From NCBI GenBank assembly GCA_029865125.1, contig JAOUHN010000005.1, positions 1 through 39,060 on the forward strand: DNA of 39,060 bases, in the 5' to 3' direction. The DNA comes from Candidatus Moraniibacteriota bacterium. Its GTDB lineage: Bacteria > Patescibacteriota > Minisyncoccia > Moranbacterales > UBA9337. This document shows positions 17,531-27,078 of the stretch, piece after piece. A program made the position numbers and the translations under genes. The notes beneath the pieces were generated by a model. The model saw only the letters and a list, made by a program, of their open reading frames with translations. It did not search any database and had not been told where the DNA came from. How positions within the stretch are numbered: position 1 is the stretch's first letter; each line of letters opens with the position of its first letter.

Positions 17531-18421
17531 TTAATATTTTTTTAAATATTCAACAATTTCATTAATCACCCAATTAGGCGAGGATGCTCCTGCTGTCACT
17601 CCAGCACTATTTTTTCCTTCAATCCAACTCTCATTAATATCATTAATTCTTTCCACAAAATGCGTATTTGGATTTTCAGCCTTAGCAATTTCATATAATC
17701 GATTTGAATTTGAACTTTCAGGAGATCCGATCACAAAAACAACATCATTGTTTCTCGCAATATCAACTACCTCACTCTGACGATTTTTTGTTGTGTCACA
17801 AACAGTGTTATACATTTTCGCTTTTGGGTATTTCTTGCAAATAGCTGCAGCAATTTCATCAACCCAATCCTTGTTTTGAGTTGTCTGAGAAATAACAACA
17901 ATTTTCTCATTCTCATCTAATTTCAATTCATCAACCTCGTCCTTACCTTCAACAATGAAAGCCTTTTTGTTTGACCAACCATGAATCCCTTGAACTTCTT
18001 TGTGTTTTTTTTCTCCAATAATCACGATTTGATATCCCCTCTTTAAAAAAACCTGCGCCAATCGCTGAACTTTGATCACCTTTGGACAAGTTGTGTCCAC
18101 CACATCAATCCCTTTTTCTTTGGCAATATCAAAAATTTCCGGACCGATTCCATGCGCAGTGACAACCAATGTTCCAATGTTATCATCAATTTCCTTTTTA
18201 ATTTTTTCGATATCGCCATCAAAATCAATCTTTCCTATTCCTATTTTTTTTATCCTATTAACAACATCCGTGTTGTGAACCAATGAGCCCAAAACAACTA
18301 CAGGCTTTTTCACATCAGAATCTTTTGAAATTTTTTCAACAATGTCATACGCTCTTTTCACACCGTCGCAAAAACCCGCATATTCACTAAGAGTTACTTT
18401 CATATTTTTCAAACTTACCAA
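17531..18421 (-). CDS. ispH: 4-hydroxy-3-methylbut-2-enyl diphosphate reductase
   Basis: SEYAGFCDGVKRAYDIV; VTAHGIGPE; DTTCPKVIKVQ; GVTAGASSPNWVINEIV. Confidence 0.96.
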   Translation of the reverse strand: MVSLKNMKVTLSEYAGFCDGVKRAYDIVEKISKDSDVKKPVVVLGSLVHNTDVVNRIKKIGIGKIDFDGDIEKIKKEIDDNIGTLVVTAHGIGPEIFDIAKEKGIDVVDTTCPKVIKVQRLAQVFLKRGYQIVIIGEKKHKEVQGIHGWSNKKAFIVEGKDEVDELKLDENEKIVVISQTTQNKDWVDEIAAAICKKYPKAKMYNTVCDTTKNRQSEVVDIARNNDVVFVIGSPESSNSNRLYEIAKAENPNTHFVERINDINESWIEGKNSAGVTAGASSPNWVINEIVEYLKKY

Positions 18422-18523
18422 TTTATTAATTTAATTATAACCTATGTAACGTTTTTTATCCAAACAGTTTAAATAAACTCAGAAATGTATTATTATATAT
18501 TCATAAAGATAAAAAACAAATAA

Positions 18524-20119
18524 ATGATTTTTGATCCCAATAAAATTAGTCCTCGAATCGAATCACCAGAAAAGGAAGTATCTCCAGAAAAACTAACAAC
18601 ACCTATTCGCAAGGAGATAAAAATTACTGACATGGGAAAGCAAATCAAAGCAGAGACAGAAAAACTTTCTATTTCCAAAAATAAAGATATTGCAAAAGAG
18701 GTTATTGATGACAGAAGAAGGGATTTTTTAAGATTATCCGGGGCAACACTCCTGACACTTGGGGCTCTAGAAGCTCACACAAAAAGAAAAACTATTATTG
18801 ATTTTCTCAAAAAATTATACTCAACGGAAACAGAATCTACGAAAGACACTTTTCAGACCCCACAAGAAGAAGAAATGGGAGCGGAACTTGAAGCAGAAGA
18901 AATGACATCAGAAAACGAAAAAAAGGAAGTGGATCACAACCCACAAGAGGAAGGAGTCCTAAACCCACAAACTCCTTGCGAATTCAACTCCGTTTTAACA
19001 GAGAAATATAACAAGTGTGAAGCCGAATATTTCATTCAGCAAGCAACACTAGAAAAAGAAATAGGCACAGAGCCTATCAATGAAGAATTACTTGAAATTT
19101 TTGATTTTGACAATGAAAACAAAATTGAAATCAATGATGAAATAAAAAACAAAATCTTCAAAAGATATTTTAATCTTTTTCGACCAACTCAAGGCTCAAA
19201 ACATGGAAAATATCATGAAAGTGTTCGAGGTGGTCTTGAGAGGATGAACCCCTGGATGGATAACATCAAAGAAATTTTCAAACAACATGAAATTCCAGAA
19301 AAATATCTTTATCTTCCAATTGCAGAAACATTTTTCAGAACAAGTCAAAAATCTAGCGCTGGAGCAGGTGGACCATTTCAGTTTCTGAGAGTCACAGGAG
19401 AAGAATACGGACTAAAAATTGAAAAAAATATTGACGAAAGAGAGGATCCTCTTCTAAGTGCTGAGGCTACTGCAAGAAAACTGAAATCGCTCTACACCAC
19501 CCTTGGAGACTGGGATTTGGCTGTGCGTGGATATAATGGTGGTTTTGTGTATCGATACAGATCTACAAGAAATGAAAAAAACATAACCGATTTAAGTGAT
19601 GATGATTTCTTGAAATATCTCTCTGAAAATCTAAACACAAAAAAAGAAATAGCAAAAAATCCTAAAAATTCTTCTTTTGTATACAAAGTTCTCAATAAAG
19701 GAGCAACTCTCGATGCTGTTGCGAAAAAATTCAACATACCCGAAAGAGAGATTAAAAAAATTGGAGAAGGAAAATTCAAGATACCCCTGAAAAATACAAG
19801 TCAAAGAAAGAAAGTATACACAGCTTGGGCAAACGCAAAAGGAGTGATCCAAAATTTGAGTTATCCTGAAAAAATAAACGCGATTCGAAGTGTAATTGAA
19901 AAATATAAGCTCGATCAAAAAACTTCACAGCCTCTGGAATTCACAGAATACATGCCAGAAAAAGAATTTACCCTTCAAGAAATTGCAGCTAGTCATAAAG
20001 TTAACTTGAAAAATCTTGAAAACATCAATCCGGCAATTCTAGATTCAAACAAAAAATTACCAAAAGGATACTCAATTAGGATCCCTGCGAAAGATCAGTT
20101 TATCGCTTCATTGAAATAG
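18524..20119 (+). CDS. Lytic transglycosylase (MltD-like SLT) with C-terminal LysM-like repeats and Tat-like signal
   Basis: LYLPIAETFFRTSQKSSAGAGGPFQFLRVTGEEYGL; AVRGYNGGFVYRY; DDRRRDFLRLSGATLLTLGAL; FTLQEIAASHKVNLKNLENINPAI. Confidence 0.88.
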   Translation: MIFDPNKISPRIESPEKEVSPEKLTTPIRKEIKITDMGKQIKAETEKLSISKNKDIAKEVIDDRRRDFLRLSGATLLTLGALEAHTKRKTIIDFLKKLYSTETESTKDTFQTPQEEEMGAELEAEEMTSENEKKEVDHNPQEEGVLNPQTPCEFNSVLTEKYNKCEAEYFIQQATLEKEIGTEPINEELLEIFDFDNENKIEINDEIKNKIFKRYFNLFRPTQGSKHGKYHESVRGGLERMNPWMDNIKEIFKQHEIPEKYLYLPIAETFFRTSQKSSAGAGGPFQFLRVTGEEYGLKIEKNIDEREDPLLSAEATARKLKSLYTTLGDWDLAVRGYNGGFVYRYRSTRNEKNITDLSDDDFLKYLSENLNTKKEIAKNPKNSSFVYKVLNKGATLDAVAKKFNIPEREIKKIGEGKFKIPLKNTSQRKKVYTAWANAKGVIQNLSYPEKINAIRSVIEKYKLDQKTSQPLEFTEYMPEKEFTLQEIAASHKVNLKNLENINPAILDSNKKLPKGYSIRIPAKDQFIASLK

Positions 20120-20125
20120 AGAAAT

Positions 20126-21229
20126 TTATTCTTCCAGTCTTGGCTTGTCAATTGATTCCGCTTCGATTTCTCTCTCACCTCCCGTAATTTTGACTACATC
20201 TTTGTCGATTTTGTTTAATTCTTTGTAGCCCGTGTTATAGTGACTTACTGTGGTTGCCATGCTATTTCCAAGTTTTTTGTAATATAAATCAAATGCCACA
20301 ATATGCTTTTGAAGTCTTTCCACATTAGAACGAATTTCTTTGGCACTTTCTTCAATTTGCATAGAGCGAAGACCCTGAAGAACCGTTTGAAGATATGCAA
20401 GAAAAGATGTTGGTGAGACAATAATCACATGCTTGTCTCTGAAAGCATATTCAATCATACTTCTTGTGTCCACTTTGACTGCTCCAACTTTATTGATTAG
20501 CAAGTCATAATAAATCGCCTCTGATGGAATAAACATGAAAGCAAACTCCATTGTTCCTTTCTCTGGCTTAATATATTTTGATGTTTCATCAATTCTGTTT
20601 TTCAAATCTTGCTTGAAAGATTTTTCGAGTTGTGCTTTTTCCTTGTCATCATTTGAATTTAAAATTCTCTCATAATTCTCAAGAGAAAATTTAGAATCAA
20701 TTGGAACAATTTTATCCTTCACAAAAACAACCGCATCCACAATGTGTCCATCTTCAAAATCATATTGCATTTGATATGACCCCGGTGGCAAAACATTTTT
20801 CAAAGTATCCTCTAAAAAATATTCACCCAAAACTCCTCTTTGTTTTGGATTTTTCAAAATGTCTTGAAGATTTTTGAGTTGCTCTGAAAATCCAACCACT
20901 TGCTTGTTAGTTTCTTCAAGTTTAGAAAGTTTTTCTGTAATTCTTGTAATTTGATTCACTGATTGACGATGCATTTCATTCATGCTTTGTGCACTATTGG
21001 AAATATTTCTTTGCGTAGATTGATGCGCCTCAGAAAGCTTCAAATCAACTGATTTTCTAAGCTCATCATTTTGTCGCATTAAGCTCAAGTTTTGCTCCGC
21101 CAAAACAGACAATCTCTCCATCATTTTTGAAATTTTTTCATCTCCACTTCTATCTCCTTTCTTATTTATGAGCAAAAGAATGACAGCGGCAACTGCTACG
21201 GTTAGTATTATAAGTAAAATAATTTCCAT
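20126..21229 (-). CDS. rmuC: RmuC family protein
   Basis: KNPKQRGVLGEYFLEDTLKNVLPPGSYQMQYDFEDGHIVDAVVFV; PIDSKFSLENYERI; AFMFIPSEAIYYDLL. Confidence 0.96.
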   Translation of the reverse strand: MEIILLIILTVAVAAVILLLINKKGDRSGDEKISKMMERLSVLAEQNLSLMRQNDELRKSVDLKLSEAHQSTQRNISNSAQSMNEMHRQSVNQITRITEKLSKLEETNKQVVGFSEQLKNLQDILKNPKQRGVLGEYFLEDTLKNVLPPGSYQMQYDFEDGHIVDAVVFVKDKIVPIDSKFSLENYERILNSNDDKEKAQLEKSFKQDLKNRIDETSKYIKPEKGTMEFAFMFIPSEAIYYDLLINKVGAVKVDTRSMIEYAFRDKHVIIVSPTSFLAYLQTVLQGLRSMQIEESAKEIRSNVERLQKHIVAFDLYYKKLGNSMATTVSHYNTGYKELNKIDKDVVKITGGEREIEAESIDKPRLEE

Positions 21230-21331
21230 ATTTTTTATTTCTTTTTAGTTTTTTATACTGGTGATATTATATCACTAAAAATGAGTTTTTTCAAACACAC
21301 TTATCCACAAATTCTCATTCAGCAATTACTG

Positions 21332-21817
21332 TTATTTTCCGACATCACCTATTTGATTATCATATGCATTCTTTGCTAGCAATAGAAAATTAAAATCTCT
21401 ATTGTTAATTTCTCTTGAAAAATTATTTTTTGGATTTGCATTTTCAAATAATTTAACAGCTTCATCAAATGAAACCCATTGCAAACAAAAATCATTTTCT
21501 TTTTCCCATTTATCAAAATTAACCTTTCCTTTTTCTCCAATAGTGATCCCCATATAACAAGTAGAATAATGTCGGATACCTTCTTTGAAATCAAAAAATT
21601 CATGATTACCCAAAAAATTCAAAATCTTAACATCACAACCACACTCTTCAAGAGCCTCTCTTCTAGCTGCATTCTCCAAACTCTCATTTTCTTCAATAGC
21701 TCCTCCTGGAATCTTAAAAAACTCTCCGCCTCTAACGCTCAAAAGGGCTATTCTCTCGTTATTATCAAACACCACAACTCTTGCAGCCTCTTTGGTTTTT
21801 GTAATTTCTTTTACCAT
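21332..21817 (-). CDS. NUDIX hydrolase
   Basis: Nudix box GGAIEENESLENAARREALEECGCD. Confidence 0.94.
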   Translation of the reverse strand: MVKEITKTKEAARVVVFDNNERIALLSVRGGEFFKIPGGAIEENESLENAARREALEECGCDVKILNFLGNHEFFDFKEGIRHYSTCYMGITIGEKGKVNFDKWEKENDFCLQWVSFDEAVKLFENANPKNNFSREINNRDFNFLLLAKNAYDNQIGDVGK

Positions 21818-22003
21818 TTAGTTATTTTGGAATTAACACAATTCATTATTTATGCTAAATAATCACACATTAATTAAATTCTAGGTTATTTCACATATTT
21901 AATCAAACATCGAAAAACAACTCTTGCTTTTCTTCTAAATTTATGCTAAATTGTCTTGTGTGGGTTGACCGCATTTTTTAATATTTTCTTGAAAATATAG
22001 CAT

Positions 22004-22075
22004 GGCGACTATAGTTCAATGGTAGAACACTGGTTTGTGGTACCAGGTACGAGGGTCCGATTCCCTCTAGTCGCC
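22004..22075 (+). tRNA. tRNA-His(GTG)
   Basis: ggcgactatagttcaatggtagaacactggtttgtggtaccaggtacgagggtccgattccctctagtcgcc; G-1 opposite C73. Confidence 0.94.
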
Positions 22076-22154
22076 CAAAAACCACCCTTGTGGTGAAGCT
22101 GGATGTTGCATTAAGAAAACCGCGAAGCACAGTGAAGCTCATCCTGCGCAGAGT

Positions 22155-22227
22155 GCGCTTGTAGCTCAATGGATAGAGCACTTGACTTCGGATCAAGGGG
22201 TTGCAGGTTCGAGTCCTGCCAAGCGCA
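22155..22227 (+). tRNA. tRNA-Arg(TCG)
   Basis: gcgcttgtagctcaatggatagagcacttgacttcggatcaaggggttgcaggttcgagtcctgccaagcgca; anticodon TCG. Confidence 0.94.
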
Positions 22228-22290
22228 CTTTGCACAGGAAGACAAAGCTTTTCAATTCAACTTTCATCTCAATAAGAACATGGAAATTCA

Positions 22291-22326
22291 AAAAAACATC
22301 TCAACAGAATTGAGATGTTTTTTTGT
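22291..22326. terminator. Bidirectional terminator between the tRNA-Arg and pil loci
   Basis: aaaacatctcaa-cagaa-ttgagatgtttttttt. Confidence 0.85.
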
Positions 22327-22333
22327 TTTAATC

Positions 22334-22654
22334 TTATTGTTGTGGTAATTCGAAAATATTATTTATTGGCTCAAATCTTCTTTCAGAAAAACCATGCCTC
22401 CTGTTAATGCTTTGAATAACTTGATCAAATTGATCTTTTTTTAATGTTGTCACACTTTGTTTTGAACTTATATATTCTTGCTTTTTCTCATCACTCCAAT
22501 CAGACAGATATATATTTTTATACAAAAGATACGCCCCGAATAAACTCACTGAAATAAAAATTAATAAGAAAAATAATCCATAATGATCAAACCAAAAACG
22601 ATTTATCTTATTTAATATTTTTTTAATTTTTTTGACTATTGTTCCAATTTGCAT
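22334..22654 (-). CDS. Hypothetical single-TM protein in pil operon
   Basis: 106-aa ORF, one hydrophobic helix, downstream of pilO-like gene. Confidence 0.7.
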   Translation of the reverse strand: MQIGTIVKKIKKILNKINRFWFDHYGLFFLLIFISVSLFGAYLLYKNIYLSDWSDEKKQEYISSKQSVTTLKKDQFDQVIQSINRRHGFSERRFEPINNIFELPQQ

Positions 22655-22684
22655 TTTATTTTTTTTGAAACTCTAATTATTCTT

Positions 22685-23398
22685 CTATTTGCTAATATTC
22701 TTTTTATTTTCCAGATAAAACACCATGATTAGTTCGGTGTCGATTACATTTTTCTCTTCAGCCTGAACTTCCTCAACTACCTTATTTTCTTCACCTTCCT
22801 TAGCTTCTTTGAAAATAGTTGATGGCCTCACTGGAACAGAAGTTGCTTGAGTTTTTTTCACTGCCACATCAATGGACTCTATATCATTATAATATTTTAT
22901 GCCCTTTAAGCGCTGGATAAACTCCACCATGCTATCATATCGCCCAGAAAGATTCACTCCTATTCTAACTATTTGCTCTTCCGGAAAAACAATTAGACTT
23001 TCTGCTGTTTTTTTCTCACTTCTACTTTTGACCTTATTATCCTCAAAAACTTCGATTGAAATTTCATTTCTTGTTTCAGTTGCCATTTTTTCTAATAGCT
23101 TTACCAGAGAAACTATCTGATCTTCTTGAAAAAATTCATCTAACACGGAGATATGCGGTTCAATCTCATTAAATTGATCTCTGGTTCCAGGAAGTTGCGC
23201 TAACATCTTGATGTTATTTTCTTGATCAGCAATAAGCTTTTGAGTTTCAATGGAAACTTCATTTATTTTTTGAAGAAAAAATCTTGTAAAAAAGGTCACA
23301 CCAAAAACAATTATCAAAAATAATATTGTTATGATAATATATTTCTTATTTTGATTGGTAGCACCATTCTCGTTCATCATTCTTTTGTTTTTAAACAC
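22685..23398 (-). CDS. pilO: PilO-like type IV pilus assembly protein
   Basis: N-terminal TM and coiled coil, LPGTRDQFNEIEPHISVLDEFF, position after pilM-pilN. Confidence 0.7.
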   Translation of the reverse strand: MFKNKRMMNENGATNQNKKYIIITILFLIIVFGVTFFTRFFLQKINEVSIETQKLIADQENNIKMLAQLPGTRDQFNEIEPHISVLDEFFQEDQIVSLVKLLEKMATETRNEISIEVFEDNKVKSRSEKKTAESLIVFPEEQIVRIGVNLSGRYDSMVEFIQRLKGIKYYNDIESIDVAVKKTQATSVPVRPSTIFKEAKEGEENKVVEEVQAEEKNVIDTELIMVFYLENKKNISK

Positions 23399-23934
23399 TC
23401 TTTGTTTATTTTTAACTCTATTTTGAAATCTATATCTTCTTTTTTGACAATATTAGACAAAGGAACATCTACTTCCAAAAAACATCCGGAGGCCTCTAAT
23501 TTGTCTTTCAAAACAATCAGATTATCTCTTGAATTAGATCTTCCCATTAGTGTGACACTTGACTGATTTGTGGATAAACTACTTAACTTTATGCCTTCTG
23601 GAATGATTCTGCTTAACTCATAGAAAAAATTTGTCCAGTAGAAATCATTTTTCTGAATTTCTCTTACTACTGATGCGCGCTTATTTACATTAGCAAATTC
23701 TTGTTCATATTTCTTCATTTCCTTAAATTCACTTCGATTGAAATATTTTTCTCCATCTTTTTGAATATTTTGAAAATTAATTCCCAGAATAAAATTAGTA
23801 CTAAAAAGTACTGCAAAAAAAACAATTGCAGTAAAGATGATTAAAACTTCTTGCCATATAATAAACAACAAGAATTTTCTTCTCTTTATATCTTTTTTTC
23901 TTTTCTCTGGAAGAAGATTGATTGCAATTTTCAT
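23377..23934 (-). CDS. pilN: PilN-like type IV pilus assembly protein
   Basis: MKIAINLLPEKRKKDIKRRKF + TM helix; FFYELSRIIPEGIKLSSLS. Confidence 0.85.
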   Translation of the reverse strand: MKIAINLLPEKRKKDIKRRKFLLFIIWQEVLIIFTAIVFFAVLFSTNFILGINFQNIQKDGEKYFNRSEFKEMKKYEQEFANVNKRASVVREIQKNDFYWTNFFYELSRIIPEGIKLSSLSTNQSSVTLMGRSNSRDNLIVLKDKLEASGCFLEVDVPLSNIVKKEDIDFKIELKINKECLKTKE

Positions 23935-23962
23935 TTTATTTTATTTCTTTATTTCTATTTTT

Positions 23963-25054
23963 CTATCTATTTTCTTCAAATCCACTTTTAATGGCCAATC
24001 CAATTGGTGTTGTATATCTCACGATTTCATCCCGGTTAATAATTGGCAAACCTTTTTCCATTTCAACATTTACCCAAGGATTTCCTAATATAATTTCTCT
24101 TCCTAATTTCTTTGAAAGATAGGGAATTATTCCCTTTGCATTAGCTCCTCCACCACAAACAATTGTCTTATCCACAGATTTGGAATATTTCAATCCATTT
24201 AAATAAAAATCGATTGATTTTTCAATTTCATTCACCAAACTATTCAAAATTGGTCGAAGCGCCCTGAAAATTTGATCTTCTTTAGCAACTGATCCGATTC
24301 CGTAGTTGATTTTTATTTTTTCAGCTTCACCAGCAGAAATACTCATTTCTTTTGCTATTGCCTCATCAAAAGAACGCAAGGAGAGCGGAATACTCGAAGT
24401 GAAACATGGGATATTTCCAACAGCAAAAAGGAAGCTGATATTTTCTTTTCCCATATCAACAATTAAGCTTGTGGACTTATCATCTTCTCGAATAAGACTT
24501 CTAGCTTGTGCAATTGATTCCACTTCCAGATTTATAACTTCCAATCCAGCTGCTTCGATTATTTCAATAAATTGCCCTACTACTGTTTTTGCAGAAGCTA
24601 ACACTAAAACATCCACACTATCCTTAGTTTTTCCTTCTTGAATCTTTTGATCTAAAATTTGCCAATCATAATATACTCTATTCAAAGGCAATGGAATATT
24701 TGCTTCTATTTCCCATTTAATCGCTTCCGCCATTTCAGCTTCTTCTAGCTTGGGCATACTAATGATGCGCAAAAAAGATTTTGATTCCGGAAGAGAACAA
24801 ATAACTTTTTTTGTTTTTATTTTTCTTGGCTTTGAATTGGTAATTGCTTCTTGAATCTTTGAAACTAAAATATCTTTTTTTATAATTTCTCCGCCAGAAA
24901 CAACTCCCGGAGGGATACTAGCATATCCATATCCGTTTATTTCATAGCTATCTGCTGTTTTTTTGAGTTGAACAATTTTAACAGAAAGATCATTTATATC
25001 TAATCCGAAAGCATCATCTGAAAAGTTAATAATTTTTTTAGTAAAAAAGGCCAT
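23963..25054 (-). CDS. pilM: PilM-like actin-fold pilus assembly protein
   Basis: FGLDINDLSVKIVQLKK; EAIKWEIEANIPLPLNRVYYDWQIL; SLIVDMGKENISF; IVCGGGANAKGIIPYLSKKLGREI. Confidence 0.93.
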   Translation of the reverse strand: MAFFTKKIINFSDDAFGLDINDLSVKIVQLKKTADSYEINGYGYASIPPGVVSGGEIIKKDILVSKIQEAITNSKPRKIKTKKVICSLPESKSFLRIISMPKLEEAEMAEAIKWEIEANIPLPLNRVYYDWQILDQKIQEGKTKDSVDVLVLASAKTVVGQFIEIIEAAGLEVINLEVESIAQARSLIREDDKSTSLIVDMGKENISFLFAVGNIPCFTSSIPLSLRSFDEAIAKEMSISAGEAEKIKINYGIGSVAKEDQIFRALRPILNSLVNEIEKSIDFYLNGLKYSKSVDKTIVCGGGANAKGIIPYLSKKLGREIILGNPWVNVEMEKGLPIINRDEIVRYTTPIGLAIKSGFEENR

Positions 25055-25136
25055 TTTTGTTTTTTTGTCTTAAACTTAAAGCTACAACACGAAATCACAT
25101 TCCCCGCAACTACACTATACCATAAATTCTAGAAAA

Positions 25137-26459
25137 TCATAAAGCATTCCAATGATCCAATTTATATATTCCTTCAATTGGAAAATATGGCGGCGGATTA
25201 AATATCAGTGAACTATCAAAAATAATATCTTTATGGGTGTATCCTGAAAAACCATATCCTTGATTAGTTGCAATCGCTCCATAAATTGTTATTTTACTTT
25301 TTGTGTTTCCATAATCACTTCTTCCCACTCTTCCAACTTGAGCCATGAGCGCTGCGTCAATTCGAAGATCATCTTCAGCTTCTTCAACCACTTCAATATC
25401 ATTTTTCGCCACCAATCCAAGCACGGTTCCGCTAGTGTAATCATCATATCTAATATCATTGCTAATAAAAATATTTCCATGCGAAACACTCGGGTTATTT
25501 GAAGCAATCACTAATTTCTTTCCAGCAGCTAAATGCCCTTCCACCCAAATATTCTTATCCACATAAATAGCACCAATATCAGGCAGGTTAATATTGAGCT
25601 GAGTTGGATGTGTCTTCGTTACAACTCCTTTATCAACATTTAACACTTCATAAACATCAATATTGTTTCCATCTAAAACAATTAGACGACCCTTGGTTGA
25701 AGGACTGTAATTTAGGCTAATCTCTTCAGCAGCGTCAAATATTTGAGAAAAGCTAGCTGTCACAGTATCAAAATCCTTTTCCGGAACTGGAAATTTCTTT
25801 CCTACCAAAAAAACATTACTTCCCATATTGGTATTATATTCACCGGCCCAACTGGTCCAAACTCCGTCTTTTGTGTTTCCATTATATGAATAACTTGAAA
25901 CCGCACTCGAAACAGTATTGTGTGCTACACCATCAAATCTCACTCCTCCATTGGAGTGAACCTTTCCGTCAATATCCTCTCCATCCTCAATAACAATATC
26001 CGTGTTGGCTAAAATCACATATTCACTCCATGAACCCACTCGAAGTCTTGCTTCAATGGTTCGAGTTATTTCTGGCTTGTCATATGTCCACCCTACTGAT
26101 TCGACTGTGATAATTGTAGATCCAGCATTTGGTGGTGTCACGGTTAATCTAAATTTTCCAACACCATTAAAATCATGTTCATATGGAACATCCACTCCAT
26201 ATGGATAAGGACTGGTTTCGTCCCAAAAATCAATGATTTCCTGCATCTGCATTCCATCCGTCTTGTGAGCTAAATACCATTTATAAAAATCGATTCCAGC
26301 GTCAGCAACATGCAATGCCTTTTCAGAAGCTGCTACTCTCAAGCTATAATTTATCTGAGAGGCAACATATCCCACAAGTCCTGAGAATAATATAGCTGCG
26401 ATTGAAACTATTATCAAAGTAAACGCCATTGCACTAGCTTTTTTGTTTTTTGTTCTCAT
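25137..26459 (-). CDS. PilX-like pilus-associated protein with long C-terminal domain
   Basis: KKASAMAFTLIIVSIAAILFSGLVGYVASQINYSLRVAASEKALHVADAGID. Confidence 0.75.
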   Translation of the reverse strand: MRTKNKKASAMAFTLIIVSIAAILFSGLVGYVASQINYSLRVAASEKALHVADAGIDFYKWYLAHKTDGMQMQEIIDFWDETSPYPYGVDVPYEHDFNGVGKFRLTVTPPNAGSTIITVESVGWTYDKPEITRTIEARLRVGSWSEYVILANTDIVIEDGEDIDGKVHSNGGVRFDGVAHNTVSSAVSSYSYNGNTKDGVWTSWAGEYNTNMGSNVFLVGKKFPVPEKDFDTVTASFSQIFDAAEEISLNYSPSTKGRLIVLDGNNIDVYEVLNVDKGVVTKTHPTQLNINLPDIGAIYVDKNIWVEGHLAAGKKLVIASNNPSVSHGNIFISNDIRYDDYTSGTVLGLVAKNDIEVVEEAEDDLRIDAALMAQVGRVGRSDYGNTKSKITIYGAIATNQGYGFSGYTHKDIIFDSSLIFNPPPYFPIEGIYKLDHWNAL

Positions 26460-26465
26460 TTAATA

Positions 26466-27068
26466 TTATACATTAACGTTTCTTAAGGCCACCATTGAAT
26501 TAATCTCCACATCATTAATATTTTCAGGATCAGAATTCACAAAAACAGTAATTTTCACCGCTTTGACAGCATATACATTCACTGGAGTAGTCATAGCCAC
26601 GCCATTATTATCAAAATAAGTAAAAATTGGTTCTGTTGAAGTATCATTAACGATATCATCCGCAATCTCAACCGTCACTTCATCACCTACTGGATATGTT
26701 GGATTGGTTCCTAGAATTGGTTCTGCTGTTCCCATCTTCAAAGAATCACCCTCTAAATAATAATGTATTCTTTCAAGATATCCGTCGTTATCAGTGTCGC
26801 TATAAAATATAAATTCAAAATCATCTCCGGAATCAAGCATATATGCTCCACTCTCTGCCTGTGCTGATTTTCTAATGAATCTCACCATCTTGTTAACACT
26901 ATTTGAAGCCACTAATATTGATTGTCCTCTGCTAATTTCAACAGCTTTGGATCTCCACAAATAGGCAAAAAATGAGCTCATTCCAACTGTAACAATACCC
27001 AAAATAAACATAGCTATCAAAAGCTCCAATAAAGACATTCCTTTTTTTGTTTGAATCATTTTTTTCAT
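26466..27068 (-). CDS. Type IV pilin-like protein (PilW/PulJ-like)
   Basis: Prepilin motif KKG|MSLLELLIAMFILGIVTVGMSSFF. Confidence 0.88.
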   Translation of the reverse strand: MKKMIQTKKGMSLLELLIAMFILGIVTVGMSSFFAYLWRSKAVEISRGQSILVASNSVNKMVRFIRKSAQAESGAYMLDSGDDFEFIFYSDTDNDGYLERIHYYLEGDSLKMGTAEPILGTNPTYPVGDEVTVEIADDIVNDTSTEPIFTYFDNNGVAMTTPVNVYAVKAVKITVFVNSDPENINDVEINSMVALRNVNV

Positions 27069-27078
27069 AAAATAACTA

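Noticed and set aside
18493-18678. Minus-strand 61-aa ORF at the start of the transglycosylase gene
   Set aside because: Overlaps the well-supported plus-strand gene and has no recognisable features.
21978-22235. Minus-strand ORF 85 aa
   Set aside because: Covers the tRNA-His and tRNA-Arg genes in antisense; spurious.
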